Origin: an uncultured Anaeromusa sp.
GTDB lineage: Bacteria; Bacillota; Negativicutes; Anaeromusales; Anaeromusaceae
Reading direction: 5' to 3'
Length of the DNA stretch: 64,000 nt
NCBI RefSeq assembly: GCF_963668665.1
Contig: NZ_OY764902.1
Location: forward strand, 1,739,501-1,803,500
Both the position numbers and the translations under genes were made by a program. The notes below the pieces were generated by a model that was not told the origin of the DNA, did not search any database, and saw nothing but the letters and a program-made list of their open reading frames with translations. Below, one piece after another: positions 1-8,637 of this stretch (its first letter is position 1; each line of letters starts with the position of its first letter).

Positions 1-2
1 TT

Positions 3-1562
3 CGTTCCTTTGATGAGCTGGAGCTAAGCCGGCCATTAGAAAAGAAGCTGGTTCTTATGGCGATGCTTTGCAATGACGCGGTAACGATGAAGGACAAGGA
101 AATCGGCGATCCGACGGAAGTGGCGTTGGTCAGCCTGGGAGAAATCTATGGTTTGGATGAATTGGAGGCGCGCAAAGACTTTCCGCGTACAGGCGAGGCG
201 CCCTTTGATTCCGAGCGCAAGCTGATGAGTACGGCCCATGATTTTGCGGGCAAATGTCTGATGATTACGAAAGGCGCTCCCGACGTGTTGCTCTCGAAAA
301 TTACGAGTATTGCCGTTGCTTCTGACGAAAGGTCTGTGAGCGAGGCGGATTTGAAAAAAATACGCGATGCGATCTATAATTTTTCCTCGAACGGTTTGCG
401 CGTGCTGGCGCTGGGGTATAAAGAACTCGAAGAAGGACAGATCATTACCGCGGCAGATGAAAACGGCTTGAGCTTTTTAGGCCTCCTTGCGATGATGGAT
501 CCTCCAAGAGAAGAGACGTTAGGCGCAGTTGAGGAGTGTGTAAGAGCTGGAGTCAAACCGGTAATGATCACAGGGGACCACAAGATAACCGCTATGTCCA
601 TAGCGAGGCAGGTCGGTATTTTGCGGGGGAACGAGGAAGCGTTAGAGGGATTTGAGCTGGACGGCATGAGCGAAGCGGAACTTAAAGAGCGAGTAGAACA
701 CGTAGCGGTCTACGCGAGGGTGTCGCCGGAACATAAAATAAGAATTGTACGCGCCTGGCAAAGCCGCGGGGATGTGGCTGCCATGACGGGAGACGGCGTA
801 AATGACGCTCCCGCTTTGAAACAGGCGGATATTGGCATTGCGATGGGGATTACAGGAACCGAAGTGGCCAAGGATTCGGCGGCCATGGTGCTGGCGGATG
901 ATAACTTTTCTACGATTGTGAAAGCCATTGCCAACGGCAGAGCGATTTACGCCAACATAAAGAACTCGATTCGCTTTTTATTGTCCGGCAATACCGCAGG
1001 AATCCTTTCGGTCCTATATGCCTCGGTGGCGGCGTTGCCCGTGCCTTTCGCGCCTGTACACCTCTTGTTTATCAACCTTCTTACAGATAGCTTGCCAGCG
1101 ATAGCCATTGGACTTGAAGCCCATAACGAACGCATTATGGATGAAAAGCCAAGGCAGGCGCGTGAATCGATGATTAACAAAGCGTTTGCAGTTCATATTT
1201 TCGGGGAGGGCCTGCTGATTGCCATCTGCACCATGGCCGCGTTTTATATAGGGCTGGCGGACGGAAACGCTGCGGTTGCCAGTACGATGGCCTTTGCCAC
1301 CTTGTGTATAGCCAGACTGTTTCATGGATTTAACTGTAGAGGCAAAGAGTCGCTTTGGGCGCTGGGAGTTTTCCGTAACCTTTATGTTTGGCTGGCTGCG
1401 GCTTGCGGCTGCTTGCTTTTGGAAATCGTCTTGAACTACGCTCCTTTGGCCAGAGCCTTTGAAATCGAAGTCTTGACTTCATCTCAACATGTTATAATCT
1501 ATGCTTTGGCGATTGTGCCGCTTGTGGTTATCCAGAGCTATCGATTGCTTTTTCAAAGATAA
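3..1562 (+). CDS. P-type cation-transporting ATPase, probably Ca2+ (5' truncated by window)
   Basis: This is the C-terminal 519 residues of a P-type ATPase that pumps a cation, most likely calcium, across the cytoplasmic membrane. The frame is open to the left edge, so the phosphorylation motif DKTGT and the first membrane helices lie outside the window. Visible landmarks are the nucleotide-binding motif KGAPD, the MITGDH motif of the P domain, the hinge TGDGVNDAP, and a C-terminal bundle of about six hydrophobic helices including NLLTDSLPAIAIGLE and a DEKPR loop typical of P2-type calcium pumps. The ion is inferred from this general resemblance, because ligand residues in the first helices cannot be seen. 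A nucleotidase gene follows 30 bp downstream on the same strand. Confidence 0.9.
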   Translation, partial: RSFDELELSRPLEKKLVLMAMLCNDAVTMKDKEIGDPTEVALVSLGEIYGLDELEARKDFPRTGEAPFDSERKLMSTAHDFAGKCLMITKGAPDVLLSKITSIAVASDERSVSEADLKKIRDAIYNFSSNGLRVLALGYKELEEGQIITAADENGLSFLGLLAMMDPPREETLGAVEECVRAGVKPVMITGDHKITAMSIARQVGILRGNEEALEGFELDGMSEAELKERVEHVAVYARVSPEHKIRIVRAWQSRGDVAAMTGDGVNDAPALKQADIGIAMGITGTEVAKDSAAMVLADDNFSTIVKAIANGRAIYANIKNSIRFLLSGNTAGILSVLYASVAALPVPFAPVHLLFINLLTDSLPAIAIGLEAHNERIMDEKPRQARESMINKAFAVHIFGEGLLIAICTMAAFYIGLADGNAAVASTMAFATLCIARLFHGFNCRGKESLWALGVFRNLYVWLAAACGCLLLEIVLNYAPLARAFEIEVLTSSQHVIIYALAIVPLVVIQSYRLLFQR

Positions 1563-1592
1563 AGGTATAATAAAGAAATACGGAGGCGGAAG

Positions 1593-2501
1593 ATGGCCGT
1601 ATCATTAGAAGGAAAATTAGTTATTGCTATATCTTCACGGGCGCTCTTTGATTTGGATGCGAGCAACCTGGTTTTTGAGAAGGAGGGAGAAGCCGCCTAT
1701 GCGGAGTATCAAATTCAGCATGAGAACGAAGCCCTTGCTAAAGGGGTAGCCTTTCCTTTAATCAAGCGTCTCTTGAAGCTGCGGCATCCGAAAACGAACG
1801 AGGCGCTGGTAGAAATCATTCTGATTTCTAAGAACGATCCCAATACCGGGCTGCGCGTATTCAATGCGATTGAGAAATATGGCCTGGGGATTACGCGCGC
1901 CGCCTTTACACGTGGCAGAACGCCTTATAAATACTTGCAATCCTTTGAGGCGGATTTGTTCTTATCCGCCAATGCAGAGGATGTAAAACTGGCTCTTGAA
2001 AACGGCCATGCCAGTGCGGCGATTTACAAAGGTTCGTACCTTGAACAACTGGATGATACGGAGGAAATTCGAATTGCCTTTGACGGGGATGCGGTGCTCT
2101 TCAGCGATGAAGCGGAGCGGGTATTTCAAGAAGGCGGGCTGGCGGCTTTTAAGCGGCACGAGACGGAAAAAAGCGAAGAACCCTTGGGGGCGGGACCGTT
2201 TAAGTCGTTTCTGGCGGCGCTGAATACCTTGCAAAAAATTTTTGCCGATCAGAAAGAAAAACCCATTCGGACGGCTCTGGTTACGGCGCGGGACGCTCCT
2301 GCGCATAAACGGGCCATCAAAACGCTGCGCGCCTGGGGTATCAGTGTGGACGAGGCGTTTTTCCTGGGCGGGTTGGATAAGGCGGCTGTGTTGGAAAGTT
2401 TTAATCCGCATATCTTTTTTGATGATCAACAAACATATTGTGTCAGCGCCTCGAAGGTGGTGCCTACGGGGCATGTGCCAAACGGCGTGAAAAACGGATG
2501 A
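1593..2501 (+). CDS. 5'-nucleotidase (cytosolic NT5C1-like family)
   Basis: Predicted cytoplasmic 5'-nucleotidase of 302 residues, related to the cN-I family that dephosphorylates nucleoside monophosphates. The N-terminal VIAISSRALFDLD and the central AFDGDAVLFSDEAE motif are the family hallmarks; the latter carries the HAD-type DGDxxxF signature. A TALVTARDAP segment and a C-terminal FFDDQ motif complete the HAD-like active site. The start has a good ribosome site (CGGAGG) upstream. A TATAAT box at 1566-1571 suggests its own promoter with a very short leader. There is no signal peptide. The 3' end is 16 bp from the next gene, so the two are probably co-transcribed. Confidence 0.85.
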   Translation: MAVSLEGKLVIAISSRALFDLDASNLVFEKEGEAAYAEYQIQHENEALAKGVAFPLIKRLLKLRHPKTNEALVEIILISKNDPNTGLRVFNAIEKYGLGITRAAFTRGRTPYKYLQSFEADLFLSANAEDVKLALENGHASAAIYKGSYLEQLDDTEEIRIAFDGDAVLFSDEAERVFQEGGLAAFKRHETEKSEEPLGAGPFKSFLAALNTLQKIFADQKEKPIRTALVTARDAPAHKRAIKTLRAWGISVDEAFFLGGLDKAAVLESFNPHIFFDDQQTYCVSASKVVPTGHVPNGVKNG

Positions 2502-2517
2502 AAGGGGGGGCTGGAGC

Positions 2518-2988
2518 GTGGATTTATATGCTATGGCCGTTCATGAAGCAGGGCATGCGGTGGCGTCGGTGCTCTGGGGGAGGCAGGTCGAATATGTTAC
2601 AATCGCGCCTCGGGGCGAAATTCTGAGCGAATGTAATAATGGCGAGCTGCTTTTTGACTTAGAGGATTCCCAAGAGGTAAACGGGCAGCGTTTGTTCCGG
2701 GAAGGCGTGATTCTATCAGCCGGGCTGGCGGCAGAAAATTTGATTTTGGGGATTGAGCCGGAAGCGTCGCGTGCGCTGGAGGACTTGAAGAGATTTGAGC
2801 GTCTTCTGGGGCGAATGGGCGAGCAGCAAAAAGATGAAATGCATGACAGCGTATGCCGGATGGCTTTTAGCACGATTGGCGCGCCCATGACGCAGCGGCA
2901 TATTATTGCTGTTGCGGAGGAATTGTTGAAGGTGAAAACACTTTCGGAGGAACAAATAAAAAACGTCATGGAAACCGCTTCTTGGTGA
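2518..2988 (+). CDS. Stand-alone FtsH-like (M41) zinc metalloprotease domain protein
   Basis: Small 156-residue protein starting at GTG, preceded by AAAGGGGGG. Residues 9-13 are HEAGH, the zinc-binding HExxH motif, followed by an LSAGLAAENLILG segment matching the GGRxAEE region of FtsH. An Asp in the RALEDLKRF segment is a candidate third zinc ligand. This corresponds to the C-terminal peptidase domain of FtsH, but no AAA+ ATPase and no membrane anchor are present. Known FtsH needs its ATPase to feed substrates, so this protein may act on small or unfolded peptides or need a partner; that is inference. It follows the nucleotidase closely and ends in a terminator hairpin that overlaps its stop codon. 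Confidence 0.75.
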   Translation: MDLYAMAVHEAGHAVASVLWGRQVEYVTIAPRGEILSECNNGELLFDLEDSQEVNGQRLFREGVILSAGLAAENLILGIEPEASRALEDLKRFERLLGRMGEQQKDEMHDSVCRMAFSTIGAPMTQRHIIAVAEELLKVKTLSEEQIKNVMETASW

Positions 2989-3005
2989 AGCGGTTTTTCC
3001 ATGAC
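2965..3005. terminator. Bidirectional hairpin between convergent genes
   Basis: Arms GTCATGGAAAccGCTTC (2965-2981) and the matching right arm (2987-3005) form a stem with a two-base bulge. It sits between the stop codons of two convergent genes and overlaps the end of the upstream coding sequence. A-rich and T-rich runs within the arms fit termination in both directions. Confidence 0.75.
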
Positions 3006-3019
3006 GCCTAGAGATTCCA

Positions 3020-4000
3020 TTAAAATGAATGGCTGATGGTGGCGACAAGTTTGCGCTTTTTCTGTCCGGTGCTCAAATAGGTTTGATTGGCATATAAAAT
3101 ATCCAAAGAATCGCGGGCTGTAATTTTGCGGGTAAGACCATAGTAGACGCCTCGGCAGTCATTGTCGAAGCCGGTCTGTTTACCCATGTCGCTGTTTTGT
3201 TCTACGTGAAAAGCCGTAAGGCAGAGCGTGTTTTTGTCATCAACGTCATAGGCCCAGCTAGCCGCTAAGGCTTTGTTGTCGGAAACGGCGTTGGCCTGGG
3301 TATACTCGGCGGAGAAGGTGTTTTTGCCAAGCTGCCAAGCGGCATCGACCGCCCAGTGTTGGGTGCGCTGGCCATTGCTGTACTGGTATTGCGCTAGGGT
3401 GCAGCCGTAGTTCACGCCAGGGGCGGGATGGTAGCCTGTGCGCAGGGCGTATAGTTTATTTGTTTGTCTGCCTGGGTTGTCTTCGCGTGCCGCTACAAAG
3501 TCGAACTCCCACTTTCCTGCAGACGCGGCGGCGGTGACTCCGTCGACAAAATACGTGCGTCCGATATACGTGGCGGGACGGCTGTAGAGTAACTCGGTTT
3601 TGCCGATGCTTGCCTCTTGACGGCCGATTTTACAGGTTAGATTCGGTGTTTTGTAAATGAGACCGAATTGATCCAACGCTGTTACCGCCTGACGGTCTGG
3701 GCCGTAGGCGTCATTGGCGGTATTGAAATCAGCCAGGGCGGGCTGCGACGTGTACTCCCAGCCAAGACGCGTATAAGCTGACCAATTTGAAGACAGGTCT
3801 TTTTCGAACATAAGCCGCAAAGTATGCGTGATGCCGGAGATCGGTGGCTGGTCGCTATAGGAGTCTTTTTCATAGGTAGTGGAAAAGTCCCCCGTAATTC
3901 GGAGCGGCGAAGCTTCTGCCGAGGCCAGAAGCAGGAAGCTGGCTGCCAATATTGGCAGCCAGGCTGTTTTTTTGTAGAGGTGTTTGTCGAAATATATCAT
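3020..4000 (-). CDS. Outer-membrane beta-barrel (porin-like) protein
   Basis: Protein of 326 residues with an N-terminal signal peptide (hydrophobic core LPILAASFLLLAS, likely cleavage after ASAEA). The rest is rich in alternating hydrophobic, aromatic and polar segments ending in ATISHSF. A terminal Phe is the classic outer-membrane insertion signal recognised by the BAM machinery. It resembles porin-like barrels with repeated strands such as WAVDAAWQLG and LRTGYHP. Its presence implies a diderm cell. It is the last gene of a minus-strand operon, 12 bp after the dipeptidase. I see no good Shine-Dalgarno before the ATG, so translation may be coupled to the upstream gene. The transported solute is unknown. 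Confidence 0.8.
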   Translation of the reverse strand: MIYFDKHLYKKTAWLPILAASFLLLASAEASPLRITGDFSTTYEKDSYSDQPPISGITHTLRLMFEKDLSSNWSAYTRLGWEYTSQPALADFNTANDAYGPDRQAVTALDQFGLIYKTPNLTCKIGRQEASIGKTELLYSRPATYIGRTYFVDGVTAAASAGKWEFDFVAAREDNPGRQTNKLYALRTGYHPAPGVNYGCTLAQYQYSNGQRTQHWAVDAAWQLGKNTFSAEYTQANAVSDNKALAASWAYDVDDKNTLCLTAFHVEQNSDMGKQTGFDNDCRGVYYGLTRKITARDSLDILYANQTYLSTGQKKRKLVATISHSF

Positions 4001-4012
4001 AGAGTATCGCGG

Positions 4013-5461
4013 TTATTGACGCCGCAAGGCGTCGCCTAGCTGTACGGATTGCGTGGCTAGGTTGTTGGTAGTTTCTGCGAGGAAGCGAATGGTTTGCTGC
4101 TTATCTTGTCCGTAGAGGCGCAGGGCTTCTTGTTCCCATTGGGGCTGGGCGACAAACTCTTTTTGCTCAAAGAGCGCGATGCGCTTGTGAATAGCGCTGC
4201 TCACGCTTTGGTAGCGCACGTCGGCGTAACGGGACAGATCGCGGAAGGTCCAATACGCAGAGTTTTCGGTATAGAGATTGGTGCCGTTTTTAAATGCTTC
4301 CGGAATGGTTGGATTCCCGTAATACCAGGGCGTAAAGACGCTGGTGCAAGGCGTGGCCATGGCTCGCCAGGTGATAGCGCCGATTTCCGTCGGTAGCCAG
4401 GATCTTGTCTGGCAAACAACGCTGACTTCGGTGTTGGCGCTGCAGAGGGTTCGCTCGTCGGTCTGATGGGGGGAGCCTTTTTTATAGTCGTTGGTCAAAT
4501 CATAAGGGGTTCCTTCGTAATGATCGCGCAAAATGGCGATGAGCGAGACTGGGGTCAGCTGTCTCGGCTGCTGCGCCAGCAGTTCTTCCGCGCGCCATTG
4601 ACGGCGGGTGTTGTAAGGGTCGTTGAGTTTTTCCGGGGCGGCATACACCTTCGCAAAATGAAAAGGTTCTCCTTCTTTGTACCAGCCCATGTTTTGGGCA
4701 TAGCTGACAACATCGGAGGAATACTTGAAGTTTTCGGAGTCCGCAAAATCAATTTCGCCGATTCGGAAGATGTTGGCTCTGACGCCAAAGGAATTGTCCG
4801 GCACTCGTTGGGCGGCCCATTGTCCTTCCAAGGTTACCTCTACCCACCAGCCTTCCTTGACGTCGGTGACGGCGAACATGGCGCCTGAATCACCGCCCAG
4901 TTTATAGGTGTGCACCAAGTCACCGATGATTTCCACCGCTTCCCGGGCTGTTGTTGCTCGTTCCAGGGCCAGCTGCGTCAGTTCCGTCCAGATGATACGG
5001 CCTTCTGTCGGCAGCGTGGCGGGGGCCTCGCGGCGGTAGGACATATTGTTGGCAATGGCTACTTGATGCTCGTTGACGCCGCTAGTAATATCTCCAGGAG
5101 AGTAGGCTTTGTCGAAAATTTTGGTGGCGGAGTAGCCGTAGGTTTCGGCAGGCTGCGGGACGATGGTTCCGCCAAAGAGAGTTACGGTTTCGCCGGGCAG
5201 GTGTTTGGCGTGAGGCGCATACACGTAGTGATGCGCGCAATAGTTTGCCAGGTCTTCGTTGTGGGCCAGGAGTACGGAGCCGTCCTTGGTGGCTTCTTTG
5301 CCGACGATGATAGAAGAACAACGTTCTACGACAGCCGATGGACGATCTGTTTTATCGACTGTCGCCGCCGGATTGGCTAACGCATCGGCAGGTGCAAGAA
5401 ACAGGGCCAAGAGAATGGCGAACCAAAGCGCTTGGACCTGAGAAAGTTTAAACTTTGGCAT
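4013..5461 (-). CDS. Exported C69-family dipeptidase
   Basis: Dipeptidase of the C69 (formerly U34, PepD) family, 482 residues. After a signal peptide (LWFAILLALFLAPADALA) comes a short propeptide and the sequence ERCSSIIVGKEATKDGS. The Cys there is the expected N-terminal nucleophile exposed by autocleavage, and LLAHNED follows as in the family. Other family features are NEHQVAIANNMS and GDSGAMFAVTD. The start ATG has AAAGGAG nine bases upstream. It is sandwiched between a C39-like peptidase and an outer-membrane barrel, so the operon looks like a set for processing and taking up peptides in the periplasm. That role is inferred from context. Confidence 0.88.
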   Translation of the reverse strand: MPKFKLSQVQALWFAILLALFLAPADALANPAATVDKTDRPSAVVERCSSIIVGKEATKDGSVLLAHNEDLANYCAHHYVYAPHAKHLPGETVTLFGGTIVPQPAETYGYSATKIFDKAYSPGDITSGVNEHQVAIANNMSYRREAPATLPTEGRIIWTELTQLALERATTAREAVEIIGDLVHTYKLGGDSGAMFAVTDVKEGWWVEVTLEGQWAAQRVPDNSFGVRANIFRIGEIDFADSENFKYSSDVVSYAQNMGWYKEGEPFHFAKVYAAPEKLNDPYNTRRQWRAEELLAQQPRQLTPVSLIAILRDHYEGTPYDLTNDYKKGSPHQTDERTLCSANTEVSVVCQTRSWLPTEIGAITWRAMATPCTSVFTPWYYGNPTIPEAFKNGTNLYTENSAYWTFRDLSRYADVRYQSVSSAIHKRIALFEQKEFVAQPQWEQEALRLYGQDKQQTIRFLAETTNNLATQSVQLGDALRRQ

Positions 5462-5482
5462 GGGTGTCAGCTCCTTTTGAAC

Positions 5483-6133
5483 TTAATCAAGCGGTGTAAT
5501 TACTTCGGGATTGTAGGGGGCCGTCTGCGGTTTGGTCAAAATCAGGCCGAAGCGATTGATGGGTGTATTTTCGAAGGAATCGTAATCATGCCAACGGGTG
5601 ATGAATTCTGCTATAGGAATATAGGTGTAATGCCCTAGGGTAGAAGGGTCCATAAAATAGACGTTGTTTTCGTCATAGCCAACGGCGACAACATAATGAC
5701 CGTCTTCACTCTGGTAAGAACCATAGCTGCCTTTTGTGTCGGACCAAGCTTGAATGGCCAGCAGTACAGGTTCTTTTTGGTCAATATGTTTTTTGAGTTC
5801 TTCTAAGGTCATTCCTGTACGCATGGAAACTTTCAAGCCCAAAGAGGCGGCATAGTTAGCCATATTTAGGTAACTTGTGCCATCTTGGGAAGTTGGTTTA
5901 ATTTCCGCGGCCAGCATATCCAAACGCTTGTCAATTTGGTAGTAGCCAAGAATGGATTGTAAGGCGGTGATGCCGCAGGTATAGTCTGTGTCTTGGCGTG
6001 TCAGCGGAACGCGAATCAGGTTTTTAACATTCGAGAGGGACGGGGCGGAACTTGCATAAGCTAGATTGCTTGCTAAAGGTAATAGGCTTAGAGATAGCAG
6101 CAGAAAAATAGTAAAAAGATAGCGTTTTTTCAT
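5483..6133 (-). CDS. Exported C39-like cysteine peptidase
   Basis: Secreted papain-like peptidase of the C39 type, 216 residues from the chosen start. I chose the ATG at 6133 because AGGAGG lies just upstream and MKKRYLFTIFLLLSLSLLPL then starts a clean signal peptide. The longer frame to 6202 adds 23 residues with no ribosome site. Catalytic features are DYTCGITALQSIL (Cys, near residue 54), DGHYVVAVGYD (His) and FMDPST (Asp). It carries no ABC transporter domain, so it differs from bacteriocin exporters; its substrate is unknown. It is the first gene of the minus-strand operon with the C69 dipeptidase and the porin. Confidence 0.8.
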   Translation of the reverse strand: MKKRYLFTIFLLLSLSLLPLASNLAYASSAPSLSNVKNLIRVPLTRQDTDYTCGITALQSILGYYQIDKRLDMLAAEIKPTSQDGTSYLNMANYAASLGLKVSMRTGMTLEELKKHIDQKEPVLLAIQAWSDTKGSYGSYQSEDGHYVVAVGYDENNVYFMDPSTLGHYTYIPIAEFITRWHDYDSFENTPINRFGLILTKPQTAPYNPEVITPLD

Positions 6134-6303
6134 GGGGGCCTCCTTTGTCGAATAAAGAAATCTTTGTTTTTTCAAATACAATACATATTCTATGGGTTCC
6201 AATAAATCCCTCCCGGAGGAATTGTTTTATGATAAACTGTATGGGAAAATAGTAATGGAGGACTAGAGAACACGAACGGCATAGTTATAAGGAAAGGTTG
6301 GCG

Positions 6304-7395
6304 ATGGCAGTGATAGAGGGGCTGATTCGGGGTAAAAAAACCTTGGGGGCCGTACTGGCTCTCTGGACATTAATCGTTATGGGAATGAGCGGCGTACAAG
6401 CGGCCGCTCTGCCGCACCTTGGAGATGCTAAGGCCGCAGTAGAAACGCAGTATGGTGCAGCCTATGTGGTGCAAGAAGATAAACTCCATTTTCAGAGCGG
6501 CGAAGAGTGGAGAGAAAGCCTAAAAACGAAGCCGTCTCCGGCGAAAGCCTATGGGTATGCTATCCTAGCGCAAGGGAAAAAAGGAACCCTGTGGCTGGAG
6601 TACGGCTCGGATGAGCGAGTGCAAAAAGAGACGCTGCTATTGGAAGAGAACTTGAAGATTCGCCATTTGGGAGAATACTTTCCGGAGTTGCAGGCGGCTC
6701 TTACGGGAACAGACAGCCTGGCGGCTCTTCTTGCGAGCTATCCGCGGACGCAGTTGGCTGTTCGGATTGGTAAAACCGCGGAGGCGGAGCGGTGGGTTCG
6801 CTTTTTTGTCGTTGGCGATGGGAAAACACATATTAACATGCACTCGGAAATAAAGGGATTTGAGATAACCGAAAGTTCTTGTCTGCCTGGCGAAGTGAAA
6901 GCGCCGACCGAGGGGGCGTGGACGAAGAGCGACAATTATTTTTTGCCGCAGCTGTATTTTTCAGAGCCGCTGCTGAAAAGGAAGAAGACGGAGCTGATTG
7001 TCGTTCATCATGCGGCGATGCCGCTCACGACGACGCGCGAAGATATTCAAGACTTGCACTTGACCAATGGCTGGGCTGGAATCGGTTACCATAAGTTGGT
7101 ATTTGCCGACGGGAAGACGGCCGAAGGGAGACCGGAGAACGTGGTCGGCGCGCATGCTCTTGGAGTTAATCAGCGCAGTCTGGGCATTGTGCTGGTGGGG
7201 GATTTCAGTAAAGAACGTCCACCCATGGCGCAACTCCAGGGCGCGGCGAATTTGACGCGGGAATTGATGGAGAAATATCATGTTGCGCTGGAAAACGTGA
7301 AGCCTCATCGCGCAGTGACGGAGGGAACCGATTGTCCCGGGGCGGCGTTTCCTTGGCAGGAATTTGTCAGTCTTATTGCGGCGGCCGGGAAGTAA
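6304..7395 (+). CDS. N-acetylmuramoyl-L-alanine amidase (Amidase_2/PGRP family), exported
   Basis: Peptidoglycan amidase of about 363 residues. The N-terminal signal sequence (ALWTLIVMGMSGVQAAA) sends it to the envelope. A region of unknown function spans about residues 35-225. The C-terminal 140 residues form an Amidase_2 domain: IVVHHAAMP supplies the first zinc His, GIGYHKLVFADG and VGAHALGVNQRSLGIVLVGDF are typical strands, and PHRAVTEGTDCPG supplies the second His and the Cys ligand. I prefer ATG at 6304, six bases after AAGGAAAGG, over the TTG at 6298. It is divergent from the peptidase-porin operon and ends at a terminator. Confidence 0.88.
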   Translation: MAVIEGLIRGKKTLGAVLALWTLIVMGMSGVQAAALPHLGDAKAAVETQYGAAYVVQEDKLHFQSGEEWRESLKTKPSPAKAYGYAILAQGKKGTLWLEYGSDERVQKETLLLEENLKIRHLGEYFPELQAALTGTDSLAALLASYPRTQLAVRIGKTAEAERWVRFFVVGDGKTHINMHSEIKGFEITESSCLPGEVKAPTEGAWTKSDNYFLPQLYFSEPLLKRKKTELIVVHHAAMPLTTTREDIQDLHLTNGWAGIGYHKLVFADGKTAEGRPENVVGAHALGVNQRSLGIVLVGDFSKERPPMAQLQGAANLTRELMEKYHVALENVKPHRAVTEGTDCPGAAFPWQEFVSLIAAAGK

Positions 7396-7450
7396 GGGTA
7401 ATGTCTTTCCTGTATTTCGCGGTTCGTTTTATAATTTCTGGTATATCAAA

Positions 7451-7484
7451 AAGAGAGCTGCGCCGTGGCACAGCTCTCTTTTTT
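7451..7484. terminator. Bidirectional rho-independent terminator
   Basis: Perfect 10-bp stem AAGAGAGCTG (7451-7460) with CAGCTCTCTT (7471-7480), followed by a T run. The mirrored A run upstream lets it serve both the amidase (+) and the UspA gene (-). Confidence 0.9.
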
Positions 7485-7500
7485 CTGGTTTTCTTGGAAC

Positions 7501-7935
7501 TTATTTCACTACAACTACAGGCATTTTAGCATGGGTCACAAGCTCGTGCGCTACGCTGCCCAAAAGCAGGCCTTTAAAGCCGCCGGCGCCGCGCGTGCCG
7601 GTTACCAGCAAGTCGGCCTTGCTTTCCATACTGTAATCGAGCAGGGTTTCGACGATATTGCCGTTGAGAACATGAGTGGTAAACTCCTTGCCGCAGGCCG
7701 CCCACTCCTGGCGCAGCTCTTTCAATTTTTCCTCCCGCATGGCTTGCTGGTCTTGGTGAAAGGCGGTTACTTCCAGCGGGAATGCTTCGGGAATGGAATA
7801 GTTTGCAATAGGTTCCACCACGGTAACAACTTCAATGGAGGCAGTTCCGGCTTCATAGGAATTTAACGCCCACTCCAGAGCTTTGCGGCTATGCTTGGAA
7901 CCGTCAAAAGCAACCAGGATTTTTTTTACCGGCAT
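7501..7935 (-). CDS. Universal stress protein (UspA family)
   Basis: Single-domain UspA protein of 144 residues, cytoplasmic. It begins with KKILVAFDGSKHS, the first strand and nucleotide-contacting Asp, and ends with the ATP-binding signature TGTRGAGGFKGLLLGS followed by the last strand MPVVVVK. The G-x2-G-x9-G-S pattern is intact, so it probably binds ATP. A ribosome site (GGAGGG) precedes the ATG. An AT-rich stretch with TATAAT-like sequences lies upstream. The gene is monocistronic. Confidence 0.93.
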   Translation of the reverse strand: MPVKKILVAFDGSKHSRKALEWALNSYEAGTASIEVVTVVEPIANYSIPEAFPLEVTAFHQDQQAMREEKLKELRQEWAACGKEFTTHVLNGNIVETLLDYSMESKADLLVTGTRGAGGFKGLLLGSVAHELVTHAKMPVVVVK

Positions 7936-8117
7936 AGTTAGACCCTCCTTGCAATTTATTTCCTATATTATAAATTATATGACATTGCGACGGGTAAGGA
8001 AAGATAAAAAAGCTAACTTGCCGCAAACAAGGCAAGGGAGGAGGCTTCCTGTATTTGCTAAAACAAGGGATTTACTGTACTGTTAAGGAAAATGCAAAAA
8101 ATAAAGGAGCTGGAAAA

Positions 8118-8597
8118 ATGAGAGACTGGCAACGCTGCTTGGTGCGCAGCTTATGTGGGATGTTTTTGATTATGACGCTGTTGGCGGCGCTTCCGACGCA
8201 AGGGTTGGCCGAGGCGGCGTCCTTAGAGCTAATCAACAACAAAGAAGAAACACTAAAAGTGACGTATACGGCTTGGGACGCTGTGCGAAACAGTAATTCT
8301 ACCAAAGGCTGGGTAGTTCTAAAACCGTATACATCCGCAACAGTTACGATTGACCATTATGGCAATTGGGAACAAGTGCTCTGGCTGTATGCTTTTTCGA
8401 AGAGCCGAGTTTGGCAGGGCGATCCGAACGCTAACCTTTCCGATCCGGATATCAGCTTCTTCGTTAATCCAGCCATGAATTTTCAGTACTATGGTAAAGG
8501 CGGCCAATATGCCGGACAAAAAGGCTGGGAAGAAGTTACTTTCTTCTCTATAGCTGAAAACGGCGCACATGGACAGTTTACGTATACATTTGAATAG
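8118..8597 (+). CDS. Small exported protein of unknown function (possibly DUF1036-like)
   Basis: Secreted protein of 159 residues from ATG 8118, chosen because GGAG lies 8-10 bases upstream and the protein then opens with a signal peptide (LCGMFLIMTLLAALPTQGLAEAA). The mature part is about 125 residues, rich in aromatic residues and beta-strand pattern, with a GWVVLKPYTSATVTI segment and a closing HGQFTYTF. The GW and LxPxxxxTV pattern vaguely recalls DUF1036 domains, but I cannot confirm that. The final Phe-Glu and small size do not suggest a porin. It is monocistronic with its own terminator. Confidence 0.7.
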   Translation: MRDWQRCLVRSLCGMFLIMTLLAALPTQGLAEAASLELINNKEETLKVTYTAWDAVRNSNSTKGWVVLKPYTSATVTIDHYGNWEQVLWLYAFSKSRVWQGDPNANLSDPDISFFVNPAMNFQYYGKGGQYAGQKGWEEVTFFSIAENGAHGQFTYTFE

Positions 8598-8600
8598 AAA

Positions 8601-8637
8601 AAGGAGCTCCAACTAATGTTGGGGCTCCTTCTTTTAA
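8601..8637. terminator. Hairpin terminator between convergent genes
   Basis: A 13-bp stem AAGGAGCTCCAAC / GTTGGGGCTCCTT (one G-T wobble) with loop TAAT at 8601-8630, then CTTTT. It is four bases past the stop of the plus-strand gene and just before the stop of the minus-strand gene. Confidence 0.85.
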
